A stretch of 64,000 bases of DNA from Emiliania huxleyi CCMP1516 (taxonomy: Eukaryota > Haptophyta > Isochrysidales > Noelaerhabdaceae). Every line of letters begins with the position of its first letter. Positions within the stretch are counted from its first letter, which is position 1. The position numbers and the translations under genes were made by a program. The notes below the pieces were generated by a model. The model made no database searches and was not told the DNA's origin. It worked only from the letters and a program-made list of their open reading frames with translations. Shown one piece after another: positions 18,685 to 28,297 of this stretch. The DNA is taken from the NCBI RefSeq assembly GCF_000372725.1, contig NW_005200960.1:40372-104371 (forward strand), read 5' to 3'.

Positions 18685-19635
18685 TCAGCATGAGGGCTGC
18701 GGCCGAAGCTGCTCCGACGAGTGGCAACGCGTCAAGCTCTCGCTCGGCGCGGTCCTCACCTCCCTGCGCAGCGGCGCCTCGGACCACTCGTGCTCGAGGT
18801 GGTCGTGCCTCAGCTGGTACGCCCTCCTCCAGGCGTCCCTCCACGCGTCGTCGACGGCGGAGAGGAAGGAGTCGAGCGTGCTGTGGTCGGACGGGTGCAG
18901 CGGCTCCGAGGTGGCGCGGTACAGCCGACTCGAGAAGGAGACGCGCCCTCTCCGCTCGTCCATGATCTTCTCCTTCCCCACAGTGATGACGACCAGCGCC
19001 GCGTCGCCAGACTCGTACACATTCTTGAGCCCGCCCACGCGGAGCGGCACCGGCTCGTCCGCGTTGGCGTCAAAGGCGCGCCGCGTCCCCTCCGGGTAGA
19101 GCAGGTACCGCTTGTGACTCCGGCAGCGCCGCGCGAGGTCCTCGCGCGCCGTCTTTGCCCAGCACGGCGTGTCGCTCCTCGAGATGGCGAGCACGCGGCC
19201 GGCGCAAACGCCGAGCAGGCCGCTCAGCATTGTGGCGGCGATGGCGGCGGTGCGCGCGATGACCACCGCGTGGGCCTGCGCCGGATCGACCGCGAAGTCG
19301 CCCCACGAGCGGTGGTTCATCAGGACAGCGCCTCTAAAGTGCAGCACCCCCGGGAGCAGCAGCCGCGGAGGCGCGTCGGCGGCGTCGTAGATGCGGACGC
19401 CGTGCACGTGGCAGAAGGCGTGGGCGCACAGGCCCCACGGATCGCTGAGCCAGGGAGGGATCGCCTCGCTGGCGCCGGCAGCCAATGCGGCAGAGGCGAG
19501 AGGCCGCAGCAGCAGCCAAATGGCGGTGCACACCAGCGGCGCCGGCAGTCCCCACCAGAGCGACGCGAGGGCGAGCGCCGCCCACCCGAGGAGCGCGGTG
19601 AGCCGTTGCAGGGCGGCGGCGCAGCACGCGTACAT
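18685..19635 (-). CDS. PlsC-type 1-acylglycerol-phosphate acyltransferase family protein
   Basis: Membrane acyltransferase of lysophospholipid or glycerolipid synthesis. A single exon starting at 19635 gives 316 residues. Two N-terminal membrane segments (LLGWAALALASLWWGLPAPL, VCTAIWLLLRPLASAALA) precede the NHRSWGDF motif (NHxxxxD catalytic His/Asp). YLLYPEGTRR supplies the EGTR phosphate-binding motif. The rest (GGLKNVYESGDAALVVIT...) follows the family. The C-terminus is charged. Acyl donor and acceptor cannot be told from sequence. Confidence 0.85.
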   Translation of the reverse strand: MYACCAAALQRLTALLGWAALALASLWWGLPAPLVCTAIWLLLRPLASAALAAGASEAIPPWLSDPWGLCAHAFCHVHGVRIYDAADAPPRLLLPGVLHFRGAVLMNHRSWGDFAVDPAQAHAVVIARTAAIAATMLSGLLGVCAGRVLAISRSDTPCWAKTAREDLARRCRSHKRYLLYPEGTRRAFDANADEPVPLRVGGLKNVYESGDAALVVITVGKEKIMDERRGRVSFSSRLYRATSEPLHPSDHSTLDSFLSAVDDAWRDAWRRAYQLRHDHLEHEWSEAPLRREVRTAPSESLTRCHSSEQLRPQPSC

Positions 19636-19783
19636 GGCAGCGCCGGGCCAGGCGATCGATTCTGTCGTCCAAGAAATCTAAATCTGCGCGTCTGGTGTCC
19701 CCTAGCCAGGCCTCACGCGCTGGCCGCGACCGCGACCGCTCGAGCCCGAACTGCCCGTCAGACATGTCGGAATTGTCGGAGAA

Positions 19784-19958
19784 TAGCGACTAGCACACCT
19801 CTGAGTCCCAGAAACCCGAGGAGTCATACAGTCCACCTGTGAGCTGTGTGCTGTGTGATGCACGCCCTGCGAGCGGGGCGGGGTGCGCACTGTCCCTCTG
19901 TGTTCGTGTGCGTCGCCCATCTCTCCCTGGAGATGACTGCTCTATTTATTTATTTATT
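19784..19958 (+). repeat. Dispersed repeat of about 170 bp ending in (TTTA)n, copy 1
   Basis: Runs from TAGCGACTAGCACACCTCTG through GGGGCGGGGTGCGCACTGT to CTGCTCTATTTATTTATTT. The second copy is at 59520-59684. Both end in a TTTA-rich tail and otherwise differ by small changes. Confidence 0.8.
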
Positions 19959-20024
19959 ATTAGGAGAGATAGGAAGAGGCGGACGCCCAAGGGTGGGCGA
20001 CGGCTAGCGCACCACACCCCTCTC

Positions 20025-20103
20025 CTTAAAATCCCTGTGTGGTGGCGGCGTGCCGTCCTCCCATCCCTCCCTTGGGTTGTCCGTTTTCTTTCTTTATTAT
20101 TAG
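20025..20103 (+). repeat. CTTT-tailed dispersed repeat, long copy
   Basis: TTAAAATCCCTGTGTGGTGG and the following bases to CCATCCCTCCCTTGGGTTGT plus TTTTCTTTCTTTA are shared nearly base for base with 62228-62310. Confidence 0.8.
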
Positions 20104-20743
20104 CTCCGAGTAGAGGGGGCGCTCCGCAGCTAGGGGAAACGCAAAGCGCAGACCAACCCTCGGAGAATCGTGTTTACTTTAAGGCCCCTTCCCTGCGAAC
20201 GCGCACCCCCGGGGCTAGGGCTCTCTAGCCCGTAACCCGAGGATGCCAATCATCCGGCCCGCCGGGTGCGCTTCTTAGCTCCCCGGCCCTGGATGTGCGG
20301 TTGATGACTGCACTCCAAGTGCTCCAAGCGGGCGTGTCCAAGTGCTCCAAGCAAGATCCAAGTGCTCGTGGGAAGGCAGCTTCGATTTGCCATCCAGACA
20401 TGGGTACGAAACAACGACAAGACAGGCACGAGCAGAGGGAGAACCGTCCCCGTCAAAGTCTAACGAAGTCCGCCCGTCGAGACGGAGATCGAGTGAGTCC
20501 GTGGCGTCTTCGCCCTTGATTGACCTCCACGATCCTCGATCGTGGAAGGCGCCCGTACGTTTGGGATAGCGTGTCGGGCTTCACAAAAGGGCTGACGCGA
20601 CCAGTCGAGCCGCTGCCACGTGCAAGCCCCACCCGGCTGGCGGGTGGACCTGGGGGCGTGCCTGCTTGCTCTAGACTACCACCACTGCAGGACCCAAAAA
20701 AAGAATACTGCGGCGACGCCGTCTTCGGGGGCGGGCCCACTCT

Positions 20744-20900
20744 AAAAGAAAGAAAGAAAGAAAGAAAACAGACAAACCCAGACGAGGGATGGGGGAGGAG
20801 GACAGGGTCCCCACCTGCACGAGCAGGATTTTGGAAGGACGATCAGGGGGACAGGTGGGGCTCTCCTGCTCCTGACAAGGGACACGACAGGCTCGCAGCG
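20744..20900 (-). repeat. CTTT-tailed dispersed repeat, reverse copy with longer upstream part
   Basis: On the minus strand this reads CTGTCCCCCTGATCGTCCTT, then CTCGTGCAGGTGGGGACC, then CCATCCCTCGTCTGGG and a (CTTT)5 tail. The upstream half matches 25073-25124 at about nine bases in ten, so the element is longer than its common 3' end. Confidence 0.7.
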
Positions 20901-21133
20901 CGGTGCGCGGTGGGCTCCCAACTCCACTGGCGGTCTCATCTCAGTCTAGTGACCTGCCTCCAGCTTCCCGCTGGCAGTCTCTCACTACCACAGGCACACT
21001 GACACAGGGGTGGCAGGGGCGGCGGCAGGAGTCACCCACATTACTATGCGGGCCTCACTAGAGGTGCGTCCTGTGTCGTGTCCTCGTCCTTGATGTCTTG
21101 GGGGAAGGGGAATGGGCTGTGTGTCTGTGCATG

Positions 21134-21173
<40 letters not shown>

Positions 21174-21190
21174 CGTGTGCGTGTGCTGTG
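21134..21190 (+). repeat. (GT)n microsatellite
   Basis: About 25 GT units run on into GCGTGC units, 600 bp upstream of the STK19 start. Confidence 0.95.
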
Positions 21191-21768
21191 CGACCCGCCC
21201 TGAACGACCACAATGGCGAGCGCGCCCGAGCACCGAAGCGCCGCGAGCGCCGGCGAGCACCGCCGCCCCGCGCCTTGGCGTGGAGCGGTAAGTACATGAG
21301 GCAGCGCCCAGCATGCTCTATCATGCGTCGCACCCGCAGTGGCCGAGCCGACCGCCGCTCGAACTGGCGCCGAGTGGCTCCCAGATCGAGCGCGGCAGGC
21401 TCAGTCGCACCCTCGCGGAGCGAGCGCCAGTCGAGCCGTCGCCGTTCGCCGCAGCCGTCAGCCGTCAGCCGGCAGCAGCCGGCCGCCGGCAGCCGGCAGC
21501 CGGCGGCCGGGAGCCGGCAGCCGGCAGTCGCCGTCGCTGCCGCCGCCGCAGCAGCAGCGAGCGAGCTCCTGCGTCGCGTTTTGCCGACGCAGTGTGGACG
21601 CGCGCCGCCCAGCGGCGAGCGAGCGTGCTCGGAGCTGGGTCGGCGCGCGCGCGGGCGGACGGCGCCTGTAAACAGACAGCCGTCACAGCCCACTCGTTCA
21701 AAACCAACCTCACTTGGAGCACTCTCACTTGGAGCACTCACAGCTGTTGTTCTCGCTCGCCTGGCCGC

Positions 21769-22662
21769 ATGCAGCTCGCCGATGACTTTGCGGACGACGC
21801 CGCGCTTGCCGCAGCTCTGCCGTCGGACCTGGACGCCGCCCTCCTTCTGCTGGCGAGCCGCTGCCCTCAGGCGGCGCGGCTGTGCGGCGGCGCTGTGGAA
21901 GTGGCGACGCTCGCGCAGGTCTACTCGCTCGTGAGCGACCGGACTGCGGTGGATCGTGGCGTGGAGCGGCAGCGCACCGAGGGCTCGCTCCTCGTGCTGC
22001 AGCTCCCCGCTGCGATGCGCGACGAGAGCCTCCTCGTGCGGACGCGGCAGGTCGAGGCGGCGCTCCGCACAGAGGCGGAGGCGGCCGAGTCGACCGAGTC
22101 GGCTGAGGCAGCCGAGGCTGCGTGGGCGCTCCGCGTGGGAGTGAGGCTCGTGCAGGGCTGCCCGCGCCCGCGCGTCGACGAGGGGCGCGTCATCGACGCC
22201 GCCTCCGCCGCCCCGCCGCCGCCGCCGAGGGGCGTGACGGGTGGCGGCGGCGCCGCCGCAGCGCAGGCCGCCGCCGCGATCCTCGTGCGGCGCGGCTGGC
22301 TGGTTCCGCTGCGCTCGATGGCGGTCGCGGGCCCGGGCGAGGCTCCTGCCGTCGAGGGCACCGCGTGGCTCTGGTCGCTGCCGCGGTGCGGGCTACTCGT
22401 CAAGGCCCTGCTGCAGAGCCGCTCGGACGTGCTGCGCTGCCTCGACCGGCAGCGCTTCGGCCGCGCGCAGCAGCACGTGGTGGAGCGGGCGGCCGCCTCC
22501 GGCCTCTCCCGCGGGCATCTCTCGCTGCAGTACGTGCTGCAGGACATGGAGGGGCGAGGCCTCCTCTCCGTGGACAGGGCGGCGCCCGCTGGCACGTCGC
22601 TGCTGCTGTCGCCCGCCGGCGTGGAGGCGGCAGGCGCGCTGAAGAGGAAGCGCAAGCGATGA
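21769..22662 (+). CDS. STK19: STK19-like winged-helix protein
   Basis: Single exon of 297 residues; the start is the ATG at 21769, just after two copies of CACTTGGAGCACTC. The block VATLAQVYSLVSDRTAVDRGVERQ matches the hallmark of human STK19. The rest (ILVRRGWLVPLRSMAVAG, WLWSLPRCGLLVKALLQSRSDV, HLSLQYVLQDMEGRGLL) follows the three winged-helix layout. Despite its name the family lacks a kinase fold. It is a DNA-binding factor now linked to transcription-coupled repair. A basic KRKRKR C-terminus suggests nuclear import. Identification is by motif recall; I am fairly sure. Confidence 0.85.
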   Translation: MQLADDFADDAALAAALPSDLDAALLLLASRCPQAARLCGGAVEVATLAQVYSLVSDRTAVDRGVERQRTEGSLLVLQLPAAMRDESLLVRTRQVEAALRTEAEAAESTESAEAAEAAWALRVGVRLVQGCPRPRVDEGRVIDAASAAPPPPPRGVTGGGGAAAAQAAAAILVRRGWLVPLRSMAVAGPGEAPAVEGTAWLWSLPRCGLLVKALLQSRSDVLRCLDRQRFGRAQQHVVERAAASGLSRGHLSLQYVLQDMEGRGLLSVDRAAPAGTSLLLSPAGVEAAGALKRKRKR

Positions 22663-23207
22663 GTGCCTGTCAGCACGCCGTGTCTCGGCGCGTGCCCGCG
22701 GGGCCGCAGTGGGGTCTGCGTCTGCTCTGGGTGATTGTGTACGGCTTTATGTATATGTGGTATGTGTGATGGTGACATGGTGTGTGGCACATGGGGATTG
22801 GGGTGCCTGGGCGCCCGTCCGCCTTCGAGCGCGTGCGCTCTCCTCGCACCTCGGCTCCTTGATGTCAAACATCAATTAATTTTTATTTTTAGATTTTACA
22901 AAATGCGTATCGCGAGCGCCTGTCGGGCTGTGCACGCATCTCGACACATTCTCGAGTCGTGACTCGAGCATGATCTCGAGAGCCGCGCACACACTCTAGA
23001 CAACATTGGGTCATTGCGCGGGCGTAAACTTACGCGACTGGTGCGAGAGAGGCGAACCCGCGAGAGCGTACGGCCGATACAGAATATGTGTGCCCTATGG
23101 TAGACGGAGCGCGGAGATGCCATCTCCTAGGTCGGGTCTGAAACCGGTCTGGCGCGCTGGTCCTCCCTCCCGTCATCGCTGATCTCTAAGAGTGTGTGAG
23201 CGTGCGT
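22663..23207. other. Intergenic between convergent genes, nothing recognised
   Basis: Contains several CTCGAG sites near 22950-22980 and no convincing gene or RNA. Confidence 0.5.
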
Positions 23208-24902
23208 CTAGTTGTTGTTCTGCTTCGCGAGCCAGTTGCCGATGCCGCCGCCGAGGTCTCCGCCGCCGTCGGAAGTTGTGATGTCGGCCGACTGCCACTC
23301 CTTCTCCTTCCGCTCGTACGAAGTGAGGTCCTTGGAGCGCTCGTCGCGCGCGGCCTGCTGCTGCCGCTGGATCTTCTGCCCCTTGCACGCAGCGTTCCAC
23401 TGCTGCAGCACCTGCTGCTGCGGCGCGGAGAAGTTTTGGCGCCGCTCGACCGCCGCCTTGACGAGGAGGTCGACCTGCGCGAGAGGGGAGGAGTCCAAGC
23501 TGGTGAGGCGGGGGAGGGGAGGGGGAGGGAGGGGGGCAGCCGCGGGCGAAGCCACCGAGCTGCGCGCCCACGCGTGCTTGTGCTGCTCGAAGGCCTACCG
23601 AGATATGGGGAGATATTGGGAGATATGAGATTGTGCTGCTCGAAGGCCTACCGAGATATGGGGAGATATTGGGAGATATGAGATTGTGGCTCGAAGGCCT
23701 ACCGAGCCCAACGGCGCGAGTCAGCGCGCCGCGCCCCTCGGGAGGCGTCCCTCTCTCTCGGGCCGCGCGCCGCGTCGACGCAGTCGAATATGGCGTCGAT
23801 CCAGCGGCCTCTCTCCGCCTCGGGCAAGTGGACGGCGCCTGCGACCGCCGGCGAGGGCGGCGTGGCGAGAGGGCGGCGTGGTGGCGGCGAGGGCGGCGTG
23901 GCGGCGGGAGGGCGGTGGGAGGGTGTGGCGCCGGTGTTGGCGAGGCATGCGGCGTGGCGGGTGCGAGGGGTGGCCCACCGGCAGGCTCGAGGGCTGGGTA
24001 GAAGCACGGCAGCTGCTCGAGCTTTGCGATCACCTTGCGGACCGAGCCGGCGAACTGGAAGGTGTCGTCGGTGCAGAGGTCGATCTGCACGAGCACGCGC
24101 AGCCGCCACACGTCGATCATCGCCCGCTCCTGCGGCGCGGCACAGGGTCGGGCACAAGGGATTTGGGTTTGGGGGCCCCAGACCCCCCCCCCGGGCCTTC
24201 ACCCCCCCCCCCCCCCGCCATTTACGGCCCCCGCCCTCACCCCCGTCCCCTAGCACGGCCCGCCTCTGCCCCAAAGAGCGACTCCTTGAGGGAGGCGGAC
24301 AGGTAGAGCCTGCGGTACGCGACGCGCAGCTCGCGAGCGCGGCAGGCCCGCGGAGTGGACACGCCCGCCGCGAGCACCGAGAAGAAGGCCGACGCGTTCT
24401 CCGCGTTGACGCGCCCAGACTCGAGCAGGGAGTAGAGCATCGCAGCCACGCGATTGAACTTCTTGGGCGAGCAAATGTGCTGCGCCAGCCGAGGCGCCGC
24501 AGAGGTTATCTCGTCTACACCGTCCGCCGCCGCTCCGCTCGCCGCCGCCGCGTCGGAGGAGGCCGCCGCCGACGGCGCCGGGGCAGCTGCGGCCGGCGCC
24601 GGTGACGGGGCGGCCGCCGCCTCCTTTGCGCGCTTGGCGGCCGGGGCCTCCTCGAGGTCCTCCAGATCGCCCGCGCCGCCACTCCACGCGGGAATGGGGC
24701 CCCTCTGCCGCGGCACGCCGCCCAGCTTCCCCGTGTCCTTGCCGAGCAGGTCGAGCATGCTCTTGGCTGTGGTTGGCGCTGCGCGCTTGCCGGCTGAAGG
24801 CGGCGGGACTGCGGCCGGGTCGACGTTGAACTCGGTGCCGCGACGCCACGAGCCGTCGCCCTTCTTGAGCGCGCGCGGCATCCAGTTGCCCGAGGTCGAC
24901 AT
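23208..24902 (-). CDS. Conserved-looking protein of unknown function, 4-5 exons
   Basis: Exons 24902-24264, 24129-23979, 23838-23771 and from 23594 down join in phase; a last intron inside 23594-23208 is possible. Introns 1 and 3 start with GC (GCGGGC, GCGCGC). The N-terminus MSTSGNWMPRALKKGDGSWR precedes a long Ala/Pro linker. Two helical blocks follow: PRLAQHICSPKKFNRVAAML plus YSLLESGRVNAENASAFFSV, and ERAMIDVWRLRVLVQIDLCT plus DTFQFAGSVRKVIAKLEQLP. Then RWIDAIFDCVDAAFEQHKHA and a C-terminal coiled coil (VERRQNFSAPQQQVLQQWNA), ending GGGIGNWLAKQNNN. I do not recognise the family. Intron 3 holds the repeat at 23579-23706. Confidence 0.65.
23579..23706 (-). repeat. 53-bp tandem duplication carrying an exon boundary
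   Basis: Two complete 53-bp units (23579-23631, 23632-23684) and a third partial unit (23685-23706). Each unit starts with TGCTCGAAGGCCTACCGAG, which on the minus strand is the acceptor CGGTAG plus the first bases of exon 4, followed by GATATGGGGAGATATTGGGA. Confidence 0.9.
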
Positions 24903-26220
<1,318 letters not shown>

Positions 26221-26523
26221 TGTGTGTGTTTGCTGGCTGTGGGTGCGGGGTGGGCCAAAATTAAAATGAAACAAAATTGCTGCGATTACGATGCGCGCGG
26301 TTGCCCGCCCGTGCAACCATGAACATTCCAAAACCAAGTATTTGCCTTGTCTTGCAAACCAAACTTCGCACACAGAATCGATACCGGTAAAAGTTGTGAT
26401 GAACGTAATGGGCTGTATTGGCGTCTGAATCCCAAAAGGGCCCGCTGTGCGCCTTTTCCTACCAAAACTGGCGTGCACAACCGACCGCTGTGCTTTTTCG
26501 CCAGGGCCCCTGTCCTGATTGAC

Positions 26524-27648
26524 ATGACGGTCCCTCCACCGACGCCCCTCGACCTCTCCCGCCTCTCCGCGGGGTCCTCCTCGTCACACTCGTCGCATAG
26601 CGGCGATCTCGACCTCGTCCGGTCGACGTCCACCTCGTCCGACTCCGACTTCTGGCTCGCCCACGAGCCTCTCCACCCAGTTGGGCGCGGCCACTTTGGC
26701 GACGTCACCCTCGCGCGCGTCCGGGCGACCCGTGCGCTCGTCGCCGTCAAGGCGGTCGGCAAGGCGGCCGCCACCGAGGGGTGCCCATGCCTCGACCTCA
26801 CCGCCGAGGCGACAGCCCTCACCGAGCTGAGGCACCCAAACATCGTGCGGCTGATCGCCGTCTGGGACTCGCCCGCCACGCTCTTCCTCCTGCTCGAGCA
26901 CGCCGCCGGCGGCGACCTCCTCGCCCGGATGCGCTCGCTGCCGGGCGGAGTCCTCCCCGTCGGCGAGGCGAGGCACCACTCTGCGGCCGTCTTCCGCGCG
27001 ATTGCCTTTCTGCACCGGCGCGGCTACATCCACCGCGACGTGAAGCCCGCCAACGTCCTCCTCTCCGCCTGCGGGGAGGCCCGCCTCGCCGACTTTGGGC
27101 TCGCCGTCCGCACCGCCGGCCGGCCTCTCACGCAGATAGTCGGCACGCAAGAGTTTTTGGCGCCGGAGATGGTCCTGTGCGGCCAGGGCGAGGCGCAGGG
27201 GTACGGCTCCAGCGTGGACGAGTGGGGAGCCGGCCTCCTCCTGTTCGGGGCCCTCTACGGCTTCAACCCCCTCCAGCGGCGCACCGAGGTTGGCACGCTC
27301 GCCGCCATCCTGCGCGCCGAGTGGACTCTGCCCACCGAGAGGACAACCTCCCCTGAGCGGCTCGCAGAGTGCCGAGCGGCGGCGCGGCTGATCGGACGGC
27401 TGCTCGTCGCCGACCCGGCCCGCCGCTGGACGGCGCGCCGCTGCCTTCTCGACGACGAGTGGCTCACCGGGGCGGACGCGAGCGACAACGGCGAGGCCGA
27501 GCTGCGCTGCTCCATCGTCGCGTGCGAGAACAGGCAGAGCGGGAGCAAACGCGCGTCGGTGGCGACGAGTGGCTCACCAGGGCGCCGCTCCAGAGGATGG
27601 TCGTGGTTCAGGGCGCCCCCTCCATTCGCCAGTAGCGAGCCGCCATAG
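26524..27648 (+). CDS. Serine/threonine protein kinase
   Basis: Single exon; ATG at 26524 gives 374 residues. After a Ser-rich leader the full catalytic core is present: glycine loop VGRGHFGDV, VAVKAV lysine, RHPNIVRLIAVWD, the catalytic loop YIHRDVKPANVLLS, DFGLAV, activation segment ending GTQEFLAPEM, and VDEWGAGLLLFGALYGFNPL. The HRDVKPAN loop and EFLAPE fit the CAMK/AGC side of the kinome, but the subgroup cannot be fixed. DEWGAG replaces the usual DxWSxG. The C-terminal tail is basic and Ser-rich. No regulatory domain is seen. Confidence 0.9.
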   Translation: MTVPPPTPLDLSRLSAGSSSSHSSHSGDLDLVRSTSTSSDSDFWLAHEPLHPVGRGHFGDVTLARVRATRALVAVKAVGKAAATEGCPCLDLTAEATALTELRHPNIVRLIAVWDSPATLFLLLEHAAGGDLLARMRSLPGGVLPVGEARHHSAAVFRAIAFLHRRGYIHRDVKPANVLLSACGEARLADFGLAVRTAGRPLTQIVGTQEFLAPEMVLCGQGEAQGYGSSVDEWGAGLLLFGALYGFNPLQRRTEVGTLAAILRAEWTLPTERTTSPERLAECRAAARLIGRLLVADPARRWTARRCLLDDEWLTGADASDNGEAELRCSIVACENRQSGSKRASVATSGSPGRRSRGWSWFRAPPPFASSEPP

Positions 27649-28297
27649 GGCAGCTCGAGTGGCGTGTGGCGTATGCCGCGTGCCGTCCCGTCTCCCGACC
27701 GCGCGCTCTCACTTTTCCTCGCGAATTTCCTGCTGCGTGCTGGATGTGCGTGAATCATGGCTCAAGCGTGTGTGCGCTCTCTATCTTTTGGACGTGCGTG
27801 GCTCTGTACAGGTTGTTGATCACCGCGACCTCCGAGTTTTGCGTGGCAAAAATCCACAACCACATCATGAGACGAGAGAGAATCTCTCAATGCCGAAACG
27901 CGAAACCGGCGAAACTCGAATCGCTCGATGCGTGCAACGATCATGCTTCATGGCAACGATGGCGCGTCTCAATTCTCTCATCTCACGCCTCACGGACGCG
28001 CACATGGCGCGAGTGCCGAGAGGAAGGCGCGGGGAGGCGGCCCGCAGAGCGCGCAGGGGCGGAGCGGGGCGGCGAAGTGTGCCAACTCTCGGACCCTCAG
28101 TGACCGCCGGCACGCAGCGCCCCTCCGACCCCCCCTCCCCCCTCCCCTCCCCTCTGCCCCCGCACGGCTCTGCCAATCACCGGACTCGGCTCCGGTGAAC
28201 TCCAAACCATATGCTCCCACGTCCGGCTGCTTGGTTGCAAGCTGAGCAAGAGCAAGCCCTCTCTCTCCCTCGAGGCGGAACGGGTTCCCGCGCAGCG
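27649..28297. other. Intergenic between convergent genes, nothing recognised
   Basis: No coding, RNA or repeat signal that I can support. Confidence 0.5.

Noticed and set aside
21138-21190. Possible Z-DNA-forming GT tract as regulatory element of STK19
   Set aside because: Only a common microsatellite; nothing in the sequence ties it to regulation.
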